From Finegoldia magna_J (lineage in GTDB: Bacteria; Bacillota; Clostridia; Tissierellales; Peptoniphilaceae): a stretch of 64,000 bases of DNA. The position numbers were made by a program, and so were the translations under genes. The DNA lies in the NCBI RefSeq assembly GCF_002243175.1, contig NZ_NDYF01000013.1, positions 186,001 to 250,000 of the forward strand, given 5' to 3'. Positions 9,107 to 18,528 of the stretch are shown here, piece by piece; position 1 is the stretch's first letter, and each line of letters begins with the position of its first letter. The notes under the pieces are model-generated. The model did no database searches. It was not told where the DNA came from and saw nothing but the letters and a program-made list of their open reading frames with translations.

Positions 9107-10256
9107 TGTACAACCTCATCGCTTCGTCAAATGAAGTGTTTCCAAGAGCTACTTGAATTAAGGCTTTTTTGAACAAACTGTCGATGTTATTTTCTTCGCC
9201 GTAGTTTTTCAAAGATTTCAAATTCATATCTTTTTTGATTAGGTTTCTCAAATCATCGTCGATTTTTAATATTTACATGACAGCCATTCTCCCGTCGTAA
9301 CCGGAACTACATTCATCGCAGCTTCCTGGCTCATAAATTTCAGTTGGATTTAATCCGTTTGATCTGAAAACTTCCATTTGCTCAGGCGTTGGCGTGATCT
9401 TTTTCTTACAATGAGGACACAATTTCCTCACCAATCTTTGCGCGATGACAACTTTGAGGGACGCTCTTATCATGTAATCTTCGATTCCCATATCCATCAG
9501 CCTGATAATCGATTGATAGCAATCGTCTGTGTGAATTGTTGAATAAACTTTGTGTCCTGTGATTGACGCTCTGATTGCAAGTTTCGCTGTTTCCAAATCT
9601 CTGATTTCACCGACCATTATTACCGATGGGTCTTGTCTAAGCACAAACTTCAGCGTATTATCAAATCTCAGCCCGATTTTTTCGTTTATTTGAATTTGAT
9701 TGATGCCAAAAATATTGTACTCAACTGGATTTTCAATTGTGATAATATTTTTGTCGATCGTGTTTTCACGTTCTAGCATTGTGTAAAGCGTCGTAGTTTT
9801 TCCACTTCCTGTCGGTCCACAAATCAACACCATTCCATTTTCAAATTTCGTAAATCCTTCAATCATTCGTTGTTCATTTTCAGAAATCCCAAGATTTTGC
9901 ATACCGATTTTAAAAGATTCCGGGTTCAAAATTCTGATAACGCATTTTTGCCCGTGAATTGTGTTGATAATACTAATTCTAAGATCAATCTTGGAATTTT
10001 CGTAAGTATATGTAATTCTTCCGTCTTGTGGAAGTCTCTTTTCTGCGATATCAAGCTCACTCATTATTTTAATTCTAGTAATTATTTTCGAATGCATACT
10101 CTTGTCCACAGTTTTGTATTCCACCAAACTCCCATTGATTCTGAATCTAATCCTGACATTTTCTTCGAATGGTTCGATATGAATGTCGCTGGAATTTTTC
10201 CTAATTGCATCATCAATTATAGAATTTACAAATAAAATATTATCGTTGATTTCCAT
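9096..10256 (-). pseudogene. GspE/PilB/ComGA-family secretion ATPase, interrupted by an in-frame TAA
   Basis: The frame encodes a short ComGA-type ATPase of about 386 residues without the N-terminal GspE domain. Walker A is GPTGSGKTT, the Asp box and Walker B region read DPSVIMVGEIRD, and the zinc tetracysteine motif is CPHCKK...CDEC. After GRMAVM a TAA stop at 9273-9275 stands where relatives usually have a glutamate codon (GAA). The frame then stays open for 58 more codons with family-like sequence and ends at 9096-9098, overlapping comGB. The expressed product would be 327 residues (9273-10256) and lack its C-terminal tail. A single base change or a sequence error explains this. Confidence 0.85.
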
Positions 10257-10320
10257 TGTTATCTCCTTGTATATATCTAATTTAATTATATCATTAAAAT
10301 AATTAAATCAATCTACAAAC

Positions 10321-10352
10321 AAAAAATACCAACTGCATTGCAGTTGATATCT
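10321..10352 (-). terminator. Terminator of the ABC exporter gene
   Basis: An AACTGCA-TTGCAGTT stem (about 10327-10349) lies just after the exporter stop. On the minus strand it is followed by TTTTTT. Confidence 0.75.
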
Positions 10353-10359
10353 TCCCTAT

Positions 10360-12108
10360 TTACACCAATAATCTGCCACCTTGTGTGTACAAATTATAAT
10401 AATATCCTTTTTGTTCCATCAATTCTTGGTGCGTTCCTCGTTCGATTATTCCGTCTTCAGTCAACACCAAAATCAAATCTGCGTTTTGAACTGTTGTAAG
10501 TCTGTGGGCAATTGTAAGTGAACTTCTTCCTTTTGCCAAGTTTTCCAACGATTCTTGCACGATAAATTCGCTCTTATTATCAAGTGCTGATGTCGCTTCG
10601 TCTAATATCAAAATCGGTGGATTTTTCAAGAAAACTCTCGCGATTGAAATTCTTTGTTTTTGACCGCCTGATAACATTACTCCACGTTCTCCAACATAAG
10701 TGTCAAATCCGTTTTCCAAGTTCATTATAAAATCGTACGCTCCCGCTGCTTTTGCTGCATCTATTACTTCTTGTTCTGTCGCATCTGGTTTTCCGTACAA
10801 AATATTTTCTCTGACAGTTCCACTGAACAAATACACATCTTGTTGCACCATTCCGATGTTTGAACGAAGTGATTGAAGTTTGATTTTGCGAACGTCAATT
10901 CCTTCCACTAAAATTTCTCCGTCTTCTACATCGTAAAACCTTGGAATCAAATTGCACAACGTCGTTTTTCCTCCACCAGAAGGTCCAACCAATGCAACTT
11001 TTTGTCCAGGATTTATCGTAAATGAAATATTGTTCAACACATTTTCGCTGTTATTATTGTATTTGAAGCTTACATCTTTGATTTCGATCTTGCCTTTGAC
11101 ATTTTCCAAATCCACAGCGTCTTCGTCGTCGAAAATTTCGATATCTTGATCCATGATTTCTGTAAATCTTTCGATACCAGTCATTCCACGTTGGAATTGT
11201 TCCGTAAATTCTACGATTCTTCTGACTGTTGTAAGTAGCGTTTGAACGTATAGGATAAACGCCACGATGTCCCCGCTACTCATCTTTCCTTCGACTAGGA
11301 AAAGTCCTCCGAATAAAACCACGATAATATACATTATTCCATCAAAAGCTTTTGTGATCGTGTTAAATCCAGCCATTGATGCGTAAGTTTCTGATTTTAT
11401 ATCCAAGAATTTTTTATTTCCTTTTTGGAATTTTTCGATTTCTACATCTTCATTTGCGAATGATTTTACAACTTTAACTCCAAGCAAGCTGTCCTCGATG
11501 TCTGCATTCAACACTCCGATATGACGTTTTTGTTCTTTGAACCCTTTTCTCATTCTTCTGTTGTATTTGGATGCAAACACAATCATAAGTGGAATTGATA
11601 AGAATAAAATCACTGTCAACAATGTGTTCAATCTAACTAAAATTGCAAATGAAACTATTATCTTGATAAGTCCAATGAAATATTCTTCTGGGCAGTGATG
11701 TGAAAACTCTGTAATATCGAACAAATCCGATGTGATTCTTGCCATAATTTGTCCGACTTTTGTTTCATTAAAATACGAATCGGAAAGTTTTTGCAAATGT
11801 TGGAAGACATCGTATCTCATGTCTGTTTCAATCTTCGCTCCCATTATGTGACCTGTTTTTGTCATGTAGAATCCCGCCAACAAATCAATTATCTTCATAA
11901 CCAAAAGAAGACCTGCCATTCTGAAAATCATTTCTCGTGTCAAAGTATATGTTCCAAGCCCTGCATTTGTCAGTCTTCTCAAAATCATCGGCAACACCAT
12001 ATCTGTAAGTGTCGTAAGCGCCGCGCAGAACAAATCAAACATCAAAATGAATTTGTACTTTTTAAAATAAGGCATAACCCTTTTTATCAGATTAAGATTT
12101 CTTTTCAT
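10360..12108 (-). CDS. ABC exporter, MsbA/LmrA-type half-transporter
   Basis: This 582-residue protein fuses a six-helix ABC exporter membrane domain (about residues 15-310) to an ATPase domain. The ATPase shows Walker A GPSGGGKTT, signature LSGGQKQR, Walker B ILILDEATSAL and the H-loop AHRLTT. It probably works as a homodimer exporting lipids, drugs or peptides; the substrate is not evident. It stands alone between two terminators and has an AAGGAAAG site before the ATG. It is not closely linked to the exporter pairs further right. Confidence 0.9.
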   Translation of the reverse strand: MKRNLNLIKRVMPYFKKYKFILMFDLFCAALTTLTDMVLPMILRRLTNAGLGTYTLTREMIFRMAGLLLVMKIIDLLAGFYMTKTGHIMGAKIETDMRYDVFQHLQKLSDSYFNETKVGQIMARITSDLFDITEFSHHCPEEYFIGLIKIIVSFAILVRLNTLLTVILFLSIPLMIVFASKYNRRMRKGFKEQKRHIGVLNADIEDSLLGVKVVKSFANEDVEIEKFQKGNKKFLDIKSETYASMAGFNTITKAFDGIMYIIVVLFGGLFLVEGKMSSGDIVAFILYVQTLLTTVRRIVEFTEQFQRGMTGIERFTEIMDQDIEIFDDEDAVDLENVKGKIEIKDVSFKYNNNSENVLNNISFTINPGQKVALVGPSGGGKTTLCNLIPRFYDVEDGEILVEGIDVRKIKLQSLRSNIGMVQQDVYLFSGTVRENILYGKPDATEQEVIDAAKAAGAYDFIMNLENGFDTYVGERGVMLSGGQKQRISIARVFLKNPPILILDEATSALDNKSEFIVQESLENLAKGRSSLTIAHRLTTVQNADLILVLTEDGIIERGTHQELMEQKGYYYNLYTQGGRLLV

Positions 12109-12167
12109 GCTTCTTTCCTTTCTTTAAAATTAATCAATACAACAATTATAGCACATTATTTTTTTTA

Positions 12168-12212
12168 AAAACAAACCGCCACGATGAAATTTGATTTCAA
12201 AATGGCGGTCAA
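12168..12212 (-). terminator. Terminator of the 12214-12813 gene
   Basis: A stem with arms ACCGCCA and TGGCGGT spans about 12176-12209, directly after the stop codon. On the minus strand it runs into TTTGTTTTT. Confidence 0.75.
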
Positions 12213-12213
12213 T

Positions 12214-12813
12214 TTATTTTGCGGATAATTTCTTCATTAATATTGTAATTGCGAAAAATCCTACTAATATTAAAATGTAAATAAAAATATTGAGAGTGAA
12301 CAAATTTTGCTTCACTGGCCCCGAAAAAATCGAAAAATATGAAAACAAAACAATTCCAATCGCGGATATTGCAATCAAAATGTATCTGAATTTATTGTCG
12401 TGAAATCTCTTTTCTTTTCTGGAAATTATAATCGGAGTTGCAATTACAGCAGCAAACATCGTCAAATAAAGTATAACTGCTGATACTGAAATTTGTTTAA
12501 ATTCCAATCCCAAGAAATTTCTAATTAGATTGGTAACAAGTCCCACCGAAGTTATCAACAAAAAGTAATACACAAGCTCCATTAATTTATTCACTATGTT
12601 TACATTTGAAAAATCCTCGATGTAGTTGTTGACCTTTCGAAGTTCTGATTTGTACAAGTCTTCTGTAGGAATCGCGTTATTTTTTTGCAACTGCATCAAA
12701 TCAATATCTAAAAGTTTTTCGCACTCACTAAACGTCTTAAAATACAGGTTTCTCGTCTTTAAATTTATCAAAATTCTTTGTTTTATATCTGAAAAATCTT
12801 CATCCAATTTCAT
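12214..12813 (-). CDS. Membrane protein of unknown function
   Basis: The family was not recognised. The 199-residue product has a charged N-terminal half (about residues 1-75, helical, rich in Lys/Asp/Asn) and four hydrophobic segments in the C-terminal part (about 80-105, 108-130, 140-165, 172-193), ending in MKKLSAK. This layout, a cytoplasmic domain followed by four helices, resembles small DUF1129-type membrane proteins, but that is only a resemblance. It diverges from the S9 peptidase gene across a 370-bp gap with DnaA boxes. Confidence 0.7.
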   Translation of the reverse strand: MKLDEDFSDIKQRILINLKTRNLYFKTFSECEKLLDIDLMQLQKNNAIPTEDLYKSELRKVNNYIEDFSNVNIVNKLMELVYYFLLITSVGLVTNLIRNFLGLEFKQISVSAVILYLTMFAAVIATPIIISRKEKRFHDNKFRYILIAISAIGIVLFSYFSIFSGPVKQNLFTLNIFIYILILVGFFAITILMKKLSAK

Positions 12814-12878
12814 CCGTTTTCACCTCTCATATATAATACCATAAAAAAACTATAAATTATTCAAATGATATTCAAAAA

Positions 12879-12957
12879 TTATTCACAATAATTTGTCCCA
12901 AATTGTTGGTAAGTTTTTGTGGATAAATGTGGATAATGTGGATAACTTTGTGGATAT
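12879..12957. promoter_or_regulatory. Cluster of DnaA boxes in an intergenic region
   Basis: The gap 12814-13197 holds one box TTATTCACA at 12879-12887 and three exact inverse boxes TGTGGATAA at 12918-12926, 12928-12936 and 12937-12945. A variant TGTGGATAT is at 12949-12957 and TGTGGAAAA follows near 12999. The consensus is TTATNCACA. The inverse boxes start 9-12 bases apart, about one helix turn, and are flanked by very AT-rich DNA. No dnaA or dnaN gene is in the window, so this is either a DnaA titration/regulatory site or a DnaA-controlled promoter. Confidence 0.65.
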
Positions 12958-13197
12958 CTCAAAATAAGCCAAATTTTTTGCACAAATTATCATCAATTTA
13001 TGTGGAAAAGATTTGTATAACCTATTTGAAATGTATTTTCACTAAATTTATTTAACACTCAGTTAATAAATATAATCGAACTTTCAAAATACTTACATTA
13101 AAATTCAATTAATTTTCAATGTATTACTTTTCCTAAAGTATATCGTAGCAGTCGATTATGTTATAATTATCTTAATATATAAATGAAGGAGAATTAT

Positions 13198-15095
13198 ATG
13201 AAATATTTCGATTACGATTCATTTAAAGACTTTACATTTATTTCAAAGTTAAAAGCTTTAAAAAATTCAGACGATATTTTCTGTGTTACTACCACAGCTA
13301 ATATAAAAGAGAACAAATACGATTCAAATATTCACAAAATCGGAGACAATAAAAACTTCACAAGTTCCAACAAGGACTCTTCATTTTTTGAATTGAGTGA
13401 TGGAGATTTATTGATTGTTAGAAATTCTGAAAAAGAAGAAGATTCTGACACATCATCTTTTTACAGACTTCCTACTAATGGTGGAGAAGCTGTAAATGAA
13501 TTCGACATCGATTTAAAAAACGCTGAAATTCTTTTCGAATTGGAAGATTCTTTCATCGTAAAATACGAATTCGACAGACACAACGAAATGAATAAAATCA
13601 CAGAAGAAGAAAAAACGAAGATATCGAAGTTTTGACAGAACTTCCCTATTTTGAAAATGCAGTTGGATTTACCGACAAAAAAAGAACGAGACTTGCAAGG
13701 TATTTCCCAAGCATCGACAAAATGGATATTCTAACAGACGAATTTTCGAATATTTCATCTGTCGACATCAATGATGACAAATCAAAACTTGTTTTCGTGA
13801 GAAATTCTTACGAAAATGTTATGAAAATCGAAGATGAATTAGTTGAATACGATTTGAAATCTGGAAAAGAGTCTGTGATTTTACAAGGTTTTATGATAAT
13901 GTCTGCGAAATATTTCAACGACGATATCGTAATTCTCGCTACAGATGGAAAAGAACATGGACTGAACCAAGACTGTGAAATATACAAAGTTGTAGACTAC
14001 AAAGCGATTAAACTAAACGAAGATCACTACTGCTTTTACAATTCCATAGGTTGTGATTTGAAGTATTCTTCCGGAAGTCAAATCGAAAAAACTGACGACT
14101 ACATGTATTTTGTGATTTTGGAAGGATATGGAAGCGCAATTTTGAGGATGGATAAGAATTACAAATTCGATAAGATTTTATCCACAAATAATTCTATCAA
14201 TATGATTTCTGCGAAAAACGATGATGATGTGTATTACGTTTTGATAACTGAAAATCACGGACAAGAAGTCTACAAATTAAACGGAGAACAACTAACTCAT
14301 TTGAACAATGACGAATATCACATAAGCAAAAAAGACAAGTTTACATTCGAAAATGAAGGAAATTCATTCACAGGCTGGGTGATTTATCCAAAAGATTACG
14401 ACGAAAACAAAAAATATCCGGGCGTTTTGTCCGTACACGGCGGTCCGAAAACTGTTTTCGGCGAAGTTTTGTTTCACGAAATGGAATTATTGTCTGCAAA
14501 AGGATATTTTGTCTTCTACACAAATCCACGCGGAAGTGACGGATATGGAAATGAATTCATGGATATAAGAGGAAAATACGGCGATGTGGATTATTCTGAT
14601 TTGATGAAGTTCACAGACATCGTTATGGACAAATACCCTATCGACAAATTGGGCTACACTGGTGGATCTTACGGAGGATTCATGGCAAATTGGATGATGA
14701 CTCACACTGACAGGTTTGATTGTTTTGTAAGTCAACGTTCGATTTCAAATTGGATTTCTTTCAGTTTGATCTCAGATATTGGCTATTATTTTGGGACAGA
14801 TCAAAACCACACTGAAACAGTGCTAAATGATTATGATAAATTGTGGGACAAATCTCCACTAAAATACGCAAAAAATGCCCATACTCCGACACTTTTTATC
14901 CATTCTACAAAAGATTATAGATGTCCAGTGTCTGAAGGAATGCAAATGTTCCAAGCTTTAAAACTTAACAACACGCAAAGTCGATTTGTGATGTTTTATG
15001 GAGAAAACCATGAGCTTTCACGTTCTGGAAAACCTAAAAACAGAATCCGAAGATTAAAAGAAATATGCGATTGGTTTGATGAATATTTGAGGTAA
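13198..15095 (+). pseudogene. S9 family prolyl oligopeptidase / acylaminoacyl peptidase, frameshifted
   Basis: Two overlapping frames together make one S9 peptidase of about 632 residues. The first part (13198-13635) runs off into a stop. The second continues in another frame with an N-terminal beta-propeller and the C-terminal hydrolase: nucleophile GGSYGGFM, aspartate in HSTKDYRCP, histidine in GENHELS. The frames join at an A6 run (13610-13615); one extra A would give EEEKNEDIEVLTELPY without interruption. The ATG at 13198 is preferred over 13183 because AAGGAG lies between them. Whether the gene is dead, phase-variable or rescued by slippage cannot be told from sequence. Confidence 0.8.
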
Positions 15096-15098
15096 ACG

Positions 15099-15953
15099 AT
15101 GAAAAAACAGAAAAAAGAAAAAAAGAATTTGTTCTTCAAAAAATTATTACAATCAATAAAAGAAGACCAAATCCCATTATTGAGTGCACAGACTACTTAT
15201 CATTTTATAATGAGCTTGGTGCCATTTCTAATAGTTTTATTAAATATTGTGTTGATGGTTGCTGCAAGTAAAATTGACTTGATTTTCAAATGGATGGAAG
15301 TAATTCCCTCTGAAACGAGAAATATACTAATGACATTAATCAACACGATTATAAGTAATAGATCTTCATCTGTACTTTCCATCTCGTTGTTGGTGGCATT
15401 GTGGTCAAGTTCCAAAGCTTTGAAATCTTTAATCAAAGCTATGAACAAAGCATTTGATGTGAGAAGTGAAAACGGATTTTTGAAAACCCAACTCAAAAGC
15501 ATTCTCTTCACAGTGGTGTTGCTTTTATTGTTGATTGTGACATTAGTGTTCATCGCATTTGGTGGATTGATTTTAAATCTAATTGAGCAATATATGAAAA
15601 TACGAATACCATACTTCGCACAATTTTTCAGATATTTAATTCCTATCGTGTCCATGATTTTTGGGTTCACATTGCTATACAAATTCGCACCTGATTTTGA
15701 TTCTACAAGAAGCATCAAATGGAAATCGGCAATGCTAGGAGGAACAATCGCAACTATCGGATGGCTTTTGATTACAGTGTTGTATTCGTTCTACGTTTCC
15801 AACATTTCGAATATGTCATTGACATACGGTCCATTGGTCGGCGTATTCGCACTTTTTGTGTGGATTAATTTATCCTCGCAAATAATTTTGATTTCAGCAG
15901 AAATCACAGCCAACTACGACCAAGTTAAAAGAGGAGTTATATATTCAACTTAG
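15099..15953 (+). CDS. YihY/BrkB family membrane protein
   Basis: The 284-residue product is a YihY (UPF0761) protein: a basic lysine-rich N-terminus, then about six hydrophobic segments, with the family motifs WSSSKAL near residue 110 and YGPLVGVFALFVWI near residue 250. The family is widespread and of unsettled function (envelope or transport roles have been proposed). The start codon is only three bases after the S9 peptidase stop, so both are on one transcript that ends at the hairpin at 16074-16120. Confidence 0.88.
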   Translation: MKKQKKEKKNLFFKKLLQSIKEDQIPLLSAQTTYHFIMSLVPFLIVLLNIVLMVAASKIDLIFKWMEVIPSETRNILMTLINTIISNRSSSVLSISLLVALWSSSKALKSLIKAMNKAFDVRSENGFLKTQLKSILFTVVLLLLLIVTLVFIAFGGLILNLIEQYMKIRIPYFAQFFRYLIPIVSMIFGFTLLYKFAPDFDSTRSIKWKSAMLGGTIATIGWLLITVLYSFYVSNISNMSLTYGPLVGVFALFVWINLSSQIILISAEITANYDQVKRGVIYST

Positions 15954-16010
15954 TTGTTGGAAAATTATTCGTAGAGTAGGAACCCATCAGGCTAAAATGG
16001 AAAAACAAGC

Positions 16011-16185
16011 AGCAAAACTCTCATGCACGAACATCTAGACTACAAAAATTGTTAATTTCTAAATCTCAAAATCCTAAAATCGCAAGCACGCTAACGCTTA
16101 CGCGGTGCGATTTTTGACGGATTTTTTCGATTTGAAATTATATCAATTTTTTCCGTATGATGTTCTAAACATGAGAGTTTTCTAC
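16011..16185. repeat. Intergenic palindromic repeat, copy 2 (with a nested hairpin)
   Basis: The outer arms ACTCTCATG (16018-16026 region) and CATGAGAGT (about 16171-16179) enclose about 150 bases. The left part shares CTCATGCA and ATCTAGACT with copy 1 at 7942-7992. The interior holds a separate terminator-like hairpin. It fills the space between two convergent genes. Confidence 0.5.
16074..16120 (+). terminator. Probable terminator between convergent genes
   Basis: The stem AAAATCGCA (left) pairs with TGCGATTTT (right) and is followed by T-rich sequence on the plus strand. The A-rich left flank could also serve the opposite strand. Confidence 0.65.
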
Positions 16186-16210
16186 TGTTTTATACTTTTT
16201 ACTACATTTT

Positions 16211-17293
16211 CTAATTCAATATAAAAGCCAAATACAACCTGATAAAATCTTCTACATTTCTAGGGTCAAGTCCTGTAATATCCCTGAGTTTATTCAGTCT
16301 GTACTGAACGGTGTTTTTGTGTACGAACAAATCCTCCGCACATTTTGTTATGCTTTGATTATTTGTCGCATAAATTTTTATCAAATCTTTGTAAATATTG
16401 TAATCTTCGTCGGAAATATCTTTCAATACGACTTCTTTGAACTTTTTGATTCTATCTTTTTTGATACTTCCAAGCAAAATTCCCAAATCCAACGTGGAAT
16501 AATCAACAACGCAGTCTTTTCTTTGCAAATTATCTAACCAATCCAATGCAACCATGCAATTGTCGTAATTTTTCTTAAATTGGTTAATCATTTTGAATGA
16601 ACCGCTAATACCAAAATACACCCTACTATCGATAGCATCGTGAATTTGGTTTCTAATTTTATCCAGCTTTTTCTTGATGATAATCTTGTCTACATTGTTG
16701 GCAAGAATTACAATTTCTCCGTAAAAAACGCTGTATACGAAATTATTAGACAGATTGTTCTCCAATATTTTATAAATTTGATCGGAATCTTTCAACAAAA
16801 ATCTGCTTTCGGAATTTTTTCCAACGATAACGTATTTTTCGTCTTCACTTTCCAAATATCTGTACAATCCGTAATCGTCCAACTCATTTATCAAACTTTC
16901 AAACAAATACTTGTTCATGTCCTTTTTCTTTAGTTTGTTCTTCTCAACGAGTTGTTCTTTGACTAGTATTTCGGTCATTTTTTTGATGATGTTACCGTAT
17001 TTCATAACTTCGTCTTTGTTTCCAGTGATTCCGATAACGGCGATGATTTCTCCGTCGATTGTAACGGGAATGTTGATTCCCTTCTTTGCTCCGACGTATT
17101 CTTTCTCATTATCAACAAAAATCGTTTTGTTTTGCTTTACGCATTCCTTCGCAGCTTCGTGATAAGTGCCAATTCTATTTGAATTTGTAGAATAAATAAT
17201 ATATCCTTCTTGGTCGAAAAAGTTCAAATCGTAATCAATTACATCTTTTAATTTTTCGACAATCATTTTTGCAGTGTGATCAGAAATTCTCAT
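16211..17293 (-). CDS. CdaR-family transcriptional regulator (sugar diacid/glycerate regulator)
   Basis: The 360-residue protein has an N-terminal diacid-recognition domain (about residues 3-135, with the GINIPVTIDGEIIAVIGITG core) and a C-terminal PucR-type helix-turn-helix, HKNTVQYRLNKL, near the end. CdaR-type proteins activate glycerate, glucarate and galactarate genes when the diacid or glycerate binds. It diverges from the glycerate kinase and GntP permease genes, and the 103-bp gap presumably carries its binding site and both promoters. It most likely controls that pair. Confidence 0.88.
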   Translation of the reverse strand: MRISDHTAKMIVEKLKDVIDYDLNFFDQEGYIIYSTNSNRIGTYHEAAKECVKQNKTIFVDNEKEYVGAKKGINIPVTIDGEIIAVIGITGNKDEVMKYGNIIKKMTEILVKEQLVEKNKLKKKDMNKYLFESLINELDDYGLYRYLESEDEKYVIVGKNSESRFLLKDSDQIYKILENNLSNNFVYSVFYGEIVILANNVDKIIIKKKLDKIRNQIHDAIDSRVYFGISGSFKMINQFKKNYDNCMVALDWLDNLQRKDCVVDYSTLDLGILLGSIKKDRIKKFKEVVLKDISDEDYNIYKDLIKIYATNNQSITKCAEDLFVHKNTVQYRLNKLRDITGLDPRNVEDFIRLYLAFILN

Positions 17294-17396
17294 TTGTTCT
17301 CCATAATAATAAATTTATTTGTTCATTTAACATTATTATTACATAAAACATACATTTGTGCAATCGTTTGTTATAAAATTGAGGTAGGAGGTTGTT

Positions 17397-18527
17397 ATGA
17401 ATATATTAGTATTGATAGACTCTTTTAAAGGAAGTTTGAGTTCTTTGGAGGCAGGAGAAATCATCAAAAAAGCTTGTGAACAAGATCCTTCAAACAAGGT
17501 AATAGTAAAACCTGTTGCTGATGGTGGAGAAGGAACTATTGATTCATTAAAGGATATTAAAAACGCTAGAATAGTTGAGGTCGATGTACATAATCCTTTG
17601 ATGGAACATCACATAGCTAGATATTTAATCGTAGATGATAAACTTGCGATTATGGAAATGAGTGAATCCAGCGGACTTACGCTTATAAAAGACAATTTGG
17701 ATCCGATGAATGCTACGACATTTGGAGTTGGAGATATGATAAAGGACGCTTTGGATAAAAATATCCGAGAATTTATCATTGGAATCGGCGGTTCTGCAAC
17801 TACAGATGGTGGCATGGGAATGCTTCGAAGTTTGGGAGCACGATTTTTTGACGAAGACGGAATCGAAATCTCAAACGGTCCAATAGGAATTATAGATTTG
17901 GAAACAATTGATTTGGATAATTTCGATGTAAGGCTTAAAGAATGTACATTCCAAATAGCTTGTGATGTGGACAATCCATTGTGTGGAGAACGCGGTTCGG
18001 CAAGAGTATTTTCCCCACAAAAAGGTGCAACTCCAAAACAAGTTGAAGAATTGGATAAACTTTTGGGCAAATATCACGAAGTTACAAAAAAAGTTATTCC
18101 AGATGCAAATGATACGATTGAAGGAGCTGGTGCTGCTGGTGGTTTGGGTTACGCTTTTAAAAATTATTTGAATGCAGAATTGAAACCAGGAATTGAAATA
18201 ATTCTAGAAATGCTTGGCGCAGATGAATTAATCAAAAATTCCGATTTGATTATCACCGGTGAAGGCAAGATGGATTTCCAAACATCTATGGGAAAAACTC
18301 CAGTAGGAATTGCAAATGCAGCGAAAAAATACAATAAAAAAGTCATCGCTTTTTGTGGCGTTTGCGATAACGATGCAGTCTCTGTTAACGATAGAGGAAT
18401 CGATGCATTCTTCCCTATTTTAAATAAATGTATGAGCACAAACGAAGCTATGGACAAAAAAGTTTCAGAAGAAAACTTGTACAGAAGTGTTGACCAAGTA
18501 ATGAAATTAATAAATTTATGGAGGTAG
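17397..18527 (+). CDS. Glycerate kinase (type 1, GarK/GlxK family)
   Basis: The 376-residue enzyme phosphorylates glycerate, feeding it into glycolysis. It shows the family's N-terminal DSFKGSLSS, then PVADGGEGT, GIGGSATTDGGMG and the late ITGEGKMDFQT motif. It has full family length and a GGTAGGAGG site before the ATG. It is the first gene of a two-gene operon with the GntP permease, with one base between stop and start, downstream of the divergent CdaR-type regulator. Confidence 0.93.
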   Translation: MNILVLIDSFKGSLSSLEAGEIIKKACEQDPSNKVIVKPVADGGEGTIDSLKDIKNARIVEVDVHNPLMEHHIARYLIVDDKLAIMEMSESSGLTLIKDNLDPMNATTFGVGDMIKDALDKNIREFIIGIGGSATTDGGMGMLRSLGARFFDEDGIEISNGPIGIIDLETIDLDNFDVRLKECTFQIACDVDNPLCGERGSARVFSPQKGATPKQVEELDKLLGKYHEVTKKVIPDANDTIEGAGAAGGLGYAFKNYLNAELKPGIEIILEMLGADELIKNSDLIITGEGKMDFQTSMGKTPVGIANAAKKYNKKVIAFCGVCDNDAVSVNDRGIDAFFPILNKCMSTNEAMDKKVSEENLYRSVDQVMKLINLWR

Positions 18528-18528
18528 T

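Noticed and set aside
9273..9275. Recoding of the TAA in the ComGA-type gene as a special amino acid
   Set aside because: Selenocysteine and pyrrolysine use TGA and TAG; no recoding signal is expected for TAA.
12879..12957. CRISPR-like array from the regularly spaced TGTGGATAA units
   Set aside because: The units are 9 bases long with 0-3 base spacing, which fits DnaA boxes and not repeats with spacers.
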